Below are positions 1-6,052 of a stretch of DNA of 6,052 nt, piece by piece. Positions within the stretch are counted from its first letter, which is position 1, and the number at the start of each line of letters is the position of its first letter. The notes beneath the pieces were generated by a model that saw only the letters and a program-made list of their open reading frames with translations, did no database searches and was not told the origin of the DNA. The position numbers and the translations under genes were made by a program. This stretch comes from Rhodospirillales bacterium (GTDB lineage Bacteria; Pseudomonadota; Alphaproteobacteria; Rhodospirillales; Casp-alpha2): positions 1 through 6,052 of the forward strand of contig JANRAT010000090.1 in assembly GCA_030727885.1 (NCBI GenBank), given 5' to 3'.

Positions 1-455
1 TAGCCGGGGTCACTGATGGCCCGGCGACCGGTGACCGCATGATCGGCGGCAAAGGCCGACCGACCCTGTTCAACGGCAAGCCTATTCAGACCCGCAAGGG
101 CCGCCCGATCGAATCCGCGTGGCTGACTGCGACCTCGCCGCAGATGTTCAAGGGCGAGCATCGGCCCCGCTTCGAGGCCCTGATGGCTGCCGTGCACTAC
201 ACAACGTTCGGCAACGAATGCCAGGGCTACTGCCAGATGGCCTCCGGCTGGGTCGATATGGTCTGCGAAGCGGACCTGGCGCCTTATGATTATGCCGCCC
301 TGATCCCCATCATCGAAGGGGCCGGCGGCCTGATCACCGACTGGGCCGGCCAGCCTTTAACGTTCGAGCCCGGTGAAGACGCCAAGAAACACACCGTGCT
401 TGCTGCTGCTGATCCGATTTTGCATAAGGCCGCCGTCGCCATTCTTTCGCACTGA
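1..455 (+). CDS. hisN: HisN-type histidinol-phosphatase / inositol monophosphatase family protein (3' part)
   Basis: The reading frame is open from position 3 to the TGA at 453-455, giving the last 150 residues of a protein whose start lies upstream of the window. The inositol-monophosphatase superfamily are Mg-dependent phosphomonoesterases. The C-terminal family motif is clear: WVDMVCEADLAPYDYAAL followed by IPIIEGAGGLITDW, with the metal-binding Asp of PYD encoded at 288-290. The upstream ATSPQMF segment and the EADLAPYD context fit HisN (histidinol phosphate to histidinol, the penultimate part of histidine synthesis, cytoplasmic) better than generic SuhB, as I recall those families. The N-terminal metal motif (DPIDGT-like) is not in the window, so catalytic completeness cannot be judged. 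The ATG at 39 is internal, because family homology-like sequence (VTDGPATGDR) continues upstream of it. Assignment to the superfamily is firm; the exact substrate is an inference. Confidence 0.85.
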   Translation, partial: AGVTDGPATGDRMIGGKGRPTLFNGKPIQTRKGRPIESAWLTATSPQMFKGEHRPRFEALMAAVHYTTFGNECQGYCQMASGWVDMVCEADLAPYDYAALIPIIEGAGGLITDWAGQPLTFEPGEDAKKHTVLAAADPILHKAAVAILSH

Positions 456-601
456 GGCGCTGCCGGCGCGTTCAACATGAACAATCATTAAGTTGCGATT
501 TCCGTTCACGGCGTATTTACCTAGCCATGAGACGGCTTGCCTTGAAGTGACGCCCTGCGCAGACCACACTCAATCAGCCGTTCAATGAAATCGGAGGCCT
601 C
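456..601. other. hisN-yejA intergenic region, probable yej promoter region
   Basis: This 146-bp gap has no credible ORF. Just after the hisN stop there is only a weak GC hairpin (GCGCT/GGCGC, 458-470 region) with no T-tract, so no convincing terminator separates the genes. A perfect 5-bp inverted repeat GTTCA-ACA-TGAAC lies at 470-482. A smaller TTCA-A-TGAA lies at 581-589, just before the ribosome binding site of yejA. A weak sigma70-like candidate is TTGCGA at 493-498 with AT-richer TATTTACCTA at 514-523, and another is TTGAAG at 542-547 without a good -10. The gap length and the start of a new functional unit suggest the operon promoter lies here, but the exact elements are not determined. 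Confidence 0.5.
593..597 (+). promoter_or_regulatory. Ribosome binding site of yejA, short spacing
   Basis: A full GGAGG core sits only 4 nt before the ATG at 602, closer than the usual 5-9 nt. The signal peptide begins at this ATG and no other in-frame start fits, so the start is well supported. An out-of-frame ATG at 585 precedes the site. Confidence 0.7.
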
Positions 602-2437
602 ATGTCGTTGCGATCCCTGTCCCGTTTGTTTGTGGTATTTATCGGTATCTTCTCGGCGCACGCCGTGGCCGCTGACGAGCCGCAACCCGCACACGGCATC
701 GCCATGCACGGCGATCTCAAGTACGGCCCCGATTTCAAGCATTTCGACTACGTCAATCCGGATGCGCCCAAGGGCGGCAACATCCGGCTGGGAGCGATCG
801 GCGGCTTCGACAGCCTCAACCCGTTCATCATCAAGGGCAATGCAGCCGGCGGCGCGTCCTTTGTCTATGATACGCTGCTGACGTCGTCCGCTGACGAGGC
901 GTTCAGCGAATACGGCCTGTTGGCGAAGACCGTCAGAACACCGAAAGACCGTTCCTGGGTCGAGTTCACGCTGCGCGATGAAGCGCGCTGGCACGACGGC
1001 CAGCCGATCACCGCTGACGATGTGATCTTCAGCTTCGAGACGCTGGTCTCGAAAGGGGCACCGTTTTACCGGTTTTATTATTCGAGCGTCGCCAAGGCCC
1101 AGAAGATCGGCCCAAAGACCGTGCGCTTTGAATTCAAACCGGGCGAGAACCGGGAACTGCCGCTGATCCTCGGCCAGCTGACGGTTTTGCCGAAGCACTA
1201 TTGGGCAACCCGCGAGTTCGATGCGACAACGCTTGAGCCGCCGCTCGGCAGCGGCCCCTACCGGGTCCAAAGTGTCGATGCCAATCGCTCCATCGTGCTG
1301 GAGCGGGTCAAGGATTACTGGGGCAAGGATCTGGCGGTCAACGTCGGTCAGGACAATTTCGAGACCATCGAGTTTGAATATTACCGTGACGCGCAGGTCT
1401 CGATCGAAGCCTTCACCGGCGGTCGCTTTGACTACCGTCAGGAAAATTCCTCGAAAGCCTGGGCCACCGCTTATGATGTGCCGGCCGTCAAAAACGGCCT
1501 GATCAAGCTGCACAAATTCACTCACAACCGGCCGGCCGGCATGCAGGGCTTTGCCTTCAATCTGCGCCGCGAGATGTTCGCTGACCCAATGGTCCGCCAG
1601 GCGCTTGGCTATGCGTTTGATTTCGAATGGTCGAACAAGAACCTGTTTTATGGTCAGTATTCCCGCAGCCGCAGCTTTTTTGAAAACTCGGAACTGGCTG
1701 CGACCGGCCTGCCGTCAAAGGCTGAACTGGCGTTGCTGGAACCCTACAAGGACAAGCTGCCGGCTGAGGTTTTCACCAAGGAATACATGCCGCCGAAATC
1801 CGACGGCTCCGGCAACATTCGCGGCAACCTCAGGATCGCCTCAAAGCTGCTCAGCGATGCCGGCTGGGTCATCAAGGACGGCGTTCGCGTCAATGAGAAA
1901 ACCGGCCAGAAGCTGGAATTTGAAATCCTTCTCTCCAGCCCACTGTTCGAACGCGTCGTGCTGCCGTTTGCCAAGAATCTCGAAAAGCTCGGCGTCATCG
2001 CCCATGCCCGCACCGTTGAGACAGCGCAGTACCGTCGCCGCACCGACACCTTTGATTACGACATGATCGTTTCCAACTGGGGTCAATCCATGTCGCCCGG
2101 CAACGAACAGCGCGATTTCTGGGGCAGCGCCGCCGCCGATCAGCAGGGTAGCCGCAACAGCGTCGGCATCAAAAACCCGGTCATCGATGCACTGATCGAA
2201 AAGCTCATCGCCGCTCCTGATCGGGCGGCGCTGATCACCGCCTGCCATGCACTGGACCGGGTCCTGCAGTGGCAGCACTTCGTGATCCCGCACTTCTATG
2301 CCGGTTATGACCGGATCGCCTACTGGGACAAATTCGGCCAGCCGAAAATCACACCGGCCCAGGGCACGCAGTTTCTTACATGGTGGGTCGATCCGGCCAA
2401 GGAGAAGGCCCTGCTGGCCAAAAAGGGATCGAACTGA
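602..2437 (+). CDS. yejA: YejA-type periplasmic oligopeptide-binding protein of ABC importer
   Basis: This is a 611-residue solute-binding protein of family 5 (SBP_bac_5), close to the roughly 604 residues of E. coli YejA. Residues 1-24 form a Sec signal peptide: basic MSLRSLSR, hydrophobic LFVVFIGIF, likely cut after AVAA before DEPQ. No lipobox Cys is present, so the product should be soluble in the periplasm. Family 5 hallmarks are visible: FDSLNPF near residue 76, ARWHDGQPITADDV at about 128-141, and the YejA-like block with FDFEW at 339-343 followed by FYGQYSRSRSFFENSEL. It binds peptides and delivers them to YejB/YejE. Known Yej substrates differ by species: microcin C and other peptides in E. 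coli, host antimicrobial peptides in Sinorhizobium and Brucella phenotypes, and murein peptides with the YepA partner in Agrobacterium. The substrate here cannot be read from the sequence. It is the first gene of the operon, 92 bp before yejB, and no damage is seen. Confidence 0.93.
   Translation: MSLRSLSRLFVVFIGIFSAHAVAADEPQPAHGIAMHGDLKYGPDFKHFDYVNPDAPKGGNIRLGAIGGFDSLNPFIIKGNAAGGASFVYDTLLTSSADEAFSEYGLLAKTVRTPKDRSWVEFTLRDEARWHDGQPITADDVIFSFETLVSKGAPFYRFYYSSVAKAQKIGPKTVRFEFKPGENRELPLILGQLTVLPKHYWATREFDATTLEPPLGSGPYRVQSVDANRSIVLERVKDYWGKDLAVNVGQDNFETIEFEYYRDAQVSIEAFTGGRFDYRQENSSKAWATAYDVPAVKNGLIKLHKFTHNRPAGMQGFAFNLRREMFADPMVRQALGYAFDFEWSNKNLFYGQYSRSRSFFENSELAATGLPSKAELALLEPYKDKLPAEVFTKEYMPPKSDGSGNIRGNLRIASKLLSDAGWVIKDGVRVNEKTGQKLEFEILLSSPLFERVVLPFAKNLEKLGVIAHARTVETAQYRRRTDTFDYDMIVSNWGQSMSPGNEQRDFWGSAAADQQGSRNSVGIKNPVIDALIEKLIAAPDRAALITACHALDRVLQWQHFVIPHFYAGYDRIAYWDKFGQPKITPAQGTQFLTWWVDPAKEKALLAKKGSN
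2423..2428 (+). promoter_or_regulatory. Shine-Dalgarno-like site of the 27-codon linker ORF
   Basis: AAGGGA inside the last codons of yejA lies 8 nt before the ATG at 2437. This spacing is good for initiation at that ATG, whereas the start of yejB is about 100 nt further on and cannot use it directly. The codons (Lys-Lys-Gly) also serve YejA, so the match could be chance. Confidence 0.4.
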
Positions 2438-2520
2438 TGGCAGCCATCTGCAGATTTCATTCTGAGGCGTCTGCAGATGCGGACGTCTCGAAGGATGACG
2501 TCACCCCGTTAACGCACTAA
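2437..2520 (+). CDS. Possible 27-residue linker ORF between yejA and yejB
   Basis: The ATG overlaps the yejA stop by one base (TGATG) and the ORF ends in TAA at 2518-2520, 9 nt before the yejB ATG. The frame is the same as yejB, separated from it by this TAA plus three codons. An AAGGGA site lies 8 nt upstream of the start. The peptide (MAAICRFHSEAS...) has no recognisable domain, signal or membrane segment, and most of it is encoded by the palindromic repeat, so the peptide itself is probably not functional. If translated, its role would more likely be to carry ribosomes through the hairpin and re-initiate at yejB. Chance is a serious alternative, since a short ORF in 92 bp is not rare. Confidence 0.25.
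   Translation: MAAICRFHSEASADADVSKDDVTPLTH
2446..2503. repeat. Palindromic intergenic repeat (REP-like) with strong hairpin
   Basis: A hairpin spans 2457-2498. The left arm TCATTCT plus GAGGCGTC plus TGC (2457-2474) pairs with GCG plus GACGTCTC plus AGGATGA (2479-2489, 2492-2498), leaving an AGAT tetraloop (2475-2478) and a 2-nt bulge (2490-2491). This is 18 pairs including three G-U/G-T. The ends (TCATTCTGAGG ... CTCGAAGGATGA) resemble, from memory, a highly repeated palindrome of Bradyrhizobium and relatives with ends TCATCCTGAGG and CTCGAAGGATGA. Flanking small palindromes are ATCTGCAGAT (2446-2455) and TGACGTCA (2496-2503). No T-tract follows, so it is not a standard terminator. In a transcript it could stabilise the upstream yejA message or lower expression of yejB, as REP elements do between malE and malF in E. 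coli; that role is inferred. Confidence 0.65.
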
Positions 2521-2529
2521 GCTGACACC

Positions 2530-3651
2530 ATGTTCGCGTATATCATCCGCCGCCTCATGTTCGTCCCGCCGACGCTGTTCGTGATCATTCTGATCAACTT
2601 CGCGGTGGTGCAGATATTGCCGGGCGGTCCGGTCGAGCAGATGATCTCGCAGATTTCCGGTCAGGCCGTCGATGCCACCAGCCGGGTCAGCGGCAATACC
2701 GGGTCGGAAACCGGCACCAGCAATGCCAGCACCGGGTCGGGCAGCAATGCTTCGGGCACCGTGCAAAGCAAATACCGGGGCGCGCAGGGCCTGCCGCCGG
2801 AATTCATCAAGCAGCTGGAAGCCCAGTTCGGTCTGGACAAGCCGGCGCATGAACGCTTCTTTCTGATGCTCAAGAACTATCTGGTGTTCGATTTCGGCAA
2901 AAGCTACTTCAAGGACGCCAGCGTCGTCGATCTGGTACTTTCGAAAATGCCGGTATCCATTTCCATCGGTCTGTGGACGACGCTGCTGGTCTACATGATT
3001 TCGATTCCACTCGGTGTCGCCAAGGCGGTTCGCGACGGGACGCGCTTCGATGTCTGGACATCCGGTGTGATCATTATCGGCAATGCCATACCGGCCTTTC
3101 TGTTCGCCATCCTGCTGATCGTGGTGTTTGCCGGCGGGCGTTATTTCGACTGGTTCCCGCTCAGGGGGCTGACCTCCGAAAATTTTGACGAGTTGTCGAC
3201 ACCGGCCAAGATCGCCGACTACTTCTGGCACATGGCCCTGCCGATTGCAGCGATGGTGATCGGCGGCTTTGCCGGTCTGGCGATGCTGACCAAGAACTCG
3301 TTCATGGAAGAAATCAACAAGCAGTATGTCGTCACGGCACGCTCCAAGGGGCTGACCGAAAAACGCGTTCTGTACGGGCATATCTTTCGCAATGCCATGC
3401 TGATCGTCATCGCCGGTTTTCCGAGCGCCTTTATCAGCATCCTGTTTTCAAGCTCGCTGATCATCGAGATCGTGTTTTCGCTGGACGGTCTCGGCCTGCT
3501 CGGGTTCGAGGCGGCGCTGAACCGCGACTATCCGGTGATGTTCGCGACCCTGTATTTCTTCGGTCTGATGGGGCTGATCGTCGGCATCATATCTGATGTC
3601 ATGTATCACATCGTCGATCCCCGGATCGATTTCGGCAGCAGGGAAGCCTGA
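2530..3651 (+). CDS. yejB: YejB-type peptide ABC transporter permease
   Basis: This 373-residue inner-membrane permease of the DppB/OppB class (BPD_transp_1) starts [16 protein letters not shown], matching the N terminus of E. coli YejB as I recall it. Approximate membrane segments are 9-29, 142-164, 178-204, 235-254, 290-316 and 336-360. The cytoplasmic EAA loop that contacts the ATPase is at about 267-290 ([14 protein letters not shown] ... HIFRNAM). The C terminus VDPRIDF is typical of YejB. Between the first segment and the conserved [11 protein letters not shown] block lies a low-complexity Ser/Thr/Gly/Asn-rich periplasmic stretch (about 50-80) with a duplicated TGS...SNAS unit. No in-frame start exists upstream, because TAA at 2518-2520 closes the frame. 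No Shine-Dalgarno site is visible before this ATG, unlike the other yej genes, so initiation may depend on coupling to upstream translation. It would pair with YejE to form the channel. Confidence 0.94.
   Translation: MFAYIIRRLMFVPPTLFVIILINFAVVQILPGGPVEQMISQISGQAVDATSRVSGNTGSETGTSNASTGSGSNASGTVQSKYRGAQGLPPEFIKQLEAQFGLDKPAHERFFLMLKNYLVFDFGKSYFKDASVVDLVLSKMPVSISIGLWTTLLVYMISIPLGVAKAVRDGTRFDVWTSGVIIIGNAIPAFLFAILLIVVFAGGRYFDWFPLRGLTSENFDELSTPAKIADYFWHMALPIAAMVIGGFAGLAMLTKNSFMEEINKQYVVTARSKGLTEKRVLYGHIFRNAMLIVIAGFPSAFISILFSSSLIIEIVFSLDGLGLLGFEAALNRDYPVMFATLYFFGLMGLIVGIISDVMYHIVDPRIDFGSREA
3640..3646 (+). promoter_or_regulatory. Ribosome binding site deciding the yejE start
   Basis: AGGGAAG in the last codons of yejB is 6 nt before the ATG at 3653. 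This supports 3653 rather than the longer in-frame ATG at 3596, which would overlap yejB by 56 bp, has no comparable site, and adds 19 residues that only reflect yejB codons read in another frame. Confidence 0.75.
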
Positions 3652-3652
3652 T

Positions 3653-4731
3653 ATGGCCGGCAGTCTTTCCAGCCCTGTTCAGACCGCCACGACCGAGGTC
3701 CGACCACGCGCGCGGCTATCGCCGCTGAATGCGCGCCGGGTTGAGAATTTCTGCGCCAACAGACGCGGCTTCTGGTCTTTGTGGATTTTTCTCGTGATGT
3801 TCCTGATCAGCCTGTTTGCCGAGGTCATCGCCAACGACAAGCCGGTGCTTGTCTGGTACGACGGCGGCATCTACCTGCCGATCCTGAAGGCCTACCCGGA
3901 GACCACGTTCGGCGGCGAGTTCAAGACCGAAGCCGATTATCGCGATCCGTTCGTCTCTGATCTGATCAAGGCCAAAGGCTGGATGGTGTGGCCGCTGGTC
4001 AGGTTCTCCTACGATACCGTGAACCTCAATCTGGCCGGTCCCGCCCCCTACGGGCCGACCGCCGACAACTGGCTCGGCACCGACGATCAGGGCCGCGACG
4101 TGCTGGCCAGAACCATCTATGGATTCCGGATTTCCGTGATCTTCGGTTTCATGCTGACGATTCTCAGCTCGATGCTCGGCATCGCCATCGGCGCAACGCA
4201 AGGCTACTTCGGCGGCTGGATCGATCTGATCGGCCAGCGCTTCATCGAGATCTGGACCAGCATGCCGCAACTGTATCTGCTGATCATTCTGGCCAGTGTG
4301 TTCGTGCCGAGCTTCTGGCTGCTGCTTGGTCTGCTTTTGTTGTTTCAGTGGGTCTCGCTGGTCGGTGTGGTCCGGGCAGAATTCCTGCGCACCCGCAATT
4401 TTGATTACGTTCGTGCGGCTAGGGCGATGGGTGCCGCCGATGCGGTGATCATGTTCAAGCACATCCTACCCAATGCCATGGTTGCGACACTGACGCTGCT
4501 GCCGTTCATTCTGGCCGGCTCAGTGACGATCCTGACGTCGCTGGATTTTCTCGGCTTCGGCCTGCCGCCGGGCTCGCCGTCACTGGGCGAGCTCTTGAAT
4601 CAGGGCAAGAACAACCTGCATGCCCCCTGGCTCGGCATCACCGCATTCCTTATCCTGTCGATGATGCTGTCTTTGCTGGTGTTTATCGGTGAAGCTGTGC
4701 GCGATGCCTTCGACCCGAGGAAGACCTTCCG

Positions 4732-4735
<4 letters not shown>
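3653..4735 (+). CDS. yejE: YejE-type peptide ABC transporter permease
   Basis: This 360-residue inner-membrane permease of the DppC/OppC class begins 1 bp after the yejB stop. The start at 3653 is chosen from the AGGGAAG site and spacing. Residues 1-22 are a polar, Ser/Thr/Arg-containing extension ahead of the conserved LSPLNARR block, where E. coli YejE (about 341 residues) begins. An OppC-type N-terminal membrane segment is at about 41-60 (WSLWIFLVMF), followed by the family's NDKP and YDG motifs. A large periplasmic part leads to LGTDDQGRDVLAR at 141-153, typical of OppC/DppC proteins. Further membrane segments are at about 160-182, 207-220, 221-240, 277-298 and 327-349. The EAA loop is at about 251-276 (DYVRAARAMGAAD ... 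HILPNAM). The end, GEAVRDAFDPRK, is characteristic. It forms the channel with YejB and overlaps yejF by 4 bp, suggesting coupled translation. Confidence 0.94.

Positions 4736-6052
<1,317 letters not shown>

Noticed and set aside
456..474. Rho-independent terminator after hisN
   Set aside because: Only about 5 pairs with a 3-nt loop can form and no T-run follows, so it does not meet the usual pattern.
521..1525. 334-codon open frame on the minus strand opposite the yejA 5' half
   Set aside because: It overlaps a clear signal peptide and binding-protein domain on the plus strand, and the translated product shows no recognisable domain.
2496..2503. TGACGTCA as a regulator binding site
   Set aside because: An 8-bp palindrome at the edge of the repeat and inside the transcribed operon is readily explained by the repeat itself; there is no supporting context.
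2457..2510. Hairpin between yejA and yejB as an intrinsic terminator
   Set aside because: The stem is strong but is followed by CGTCACCCC, not a T-tract, and the operon continues directly into its required permease genes.
2509..3381. 290-codon minus-strand frame opposite yejB
   Set aside because: The product is His/Arg/Gln-rich with no family resemblance, typical of antisense reading of membrane-protein codons. It has no context as a gene.
3596..3652. Longer yejE start at 3596
   Set aside because: It would overlap yejB by 56 bp without a ribosome binding site. The ATG at 3653 has AGGGAAG at 6 nt and follows the yejB stop directly.
3716..4462. 248-codon minus-strand frame opposite yejE
   Set aside because: Same pattern: a charged, domain-free translation lying wholly inside a well-supported permease gene.

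Overview
The window reads as chromosomal DNA of an alphaproteobacterium, most likely of the Hyphomicrobiales (Rhizobiales) type. The reasons are the GC-rich codon use, the style of the HisN-type phosphatase and Yej proteins, and a palindromic intergenic element whose ends resemble a repeat I recall from Bradyrhizobium/Rhodopseudomonas genomes. No genus can be assigned from the sequence alone. All genes lie on the + strand and coding density is high.

Layout: (1) positions 1-455 hold the 3' part of an inositol-monophosphatase-superfamily gene, best matched to HisN-type histidinol-phosphatase; its 5' end is outside the window. (2) A 146-bp gap (456-601) without a convincing terminator probably carries the promoter of the next operon. 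(3) Positions 602-6052 hold a peptide ABC importer operon of the Yej type: yejA (periplasmic binding protein, 602-2437), yejB (permease, 2530-3651), yejE (permease, 3653-4735) and yejF (fused double ATPase, from 4732, cut by the window end inside the second ATPase domain). YejA would capture peptides in the periplasm, YejB and YejE would form the membrane channel, and the two ATPase halves of YejF would power it. The yejB-yejE junction is 1 bp and yejE-yejF overlap by ATGA, so the membrane and ATPase parts are tightly coupled.

The only non-routine part is the 92-bp yejA-yejB gap. It holds an 18-bp imperfect hairpin that looks like a dispersed alphaproteobacterial palindromic repeat. The gap is also spanned by a 27-codon ORF that has its own Shine-Dalgarno-like site, starts on the yejA stop (TGATG) and ends 9 nt before yejB. 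yejB itself has no visible Shine-Dalgarno site. This may set the ratio of binding protein to permease, or may be a tolerated repeat insertion. Otherwise this is an ordinary, intact transport operon, and I see no previously undescribed system.
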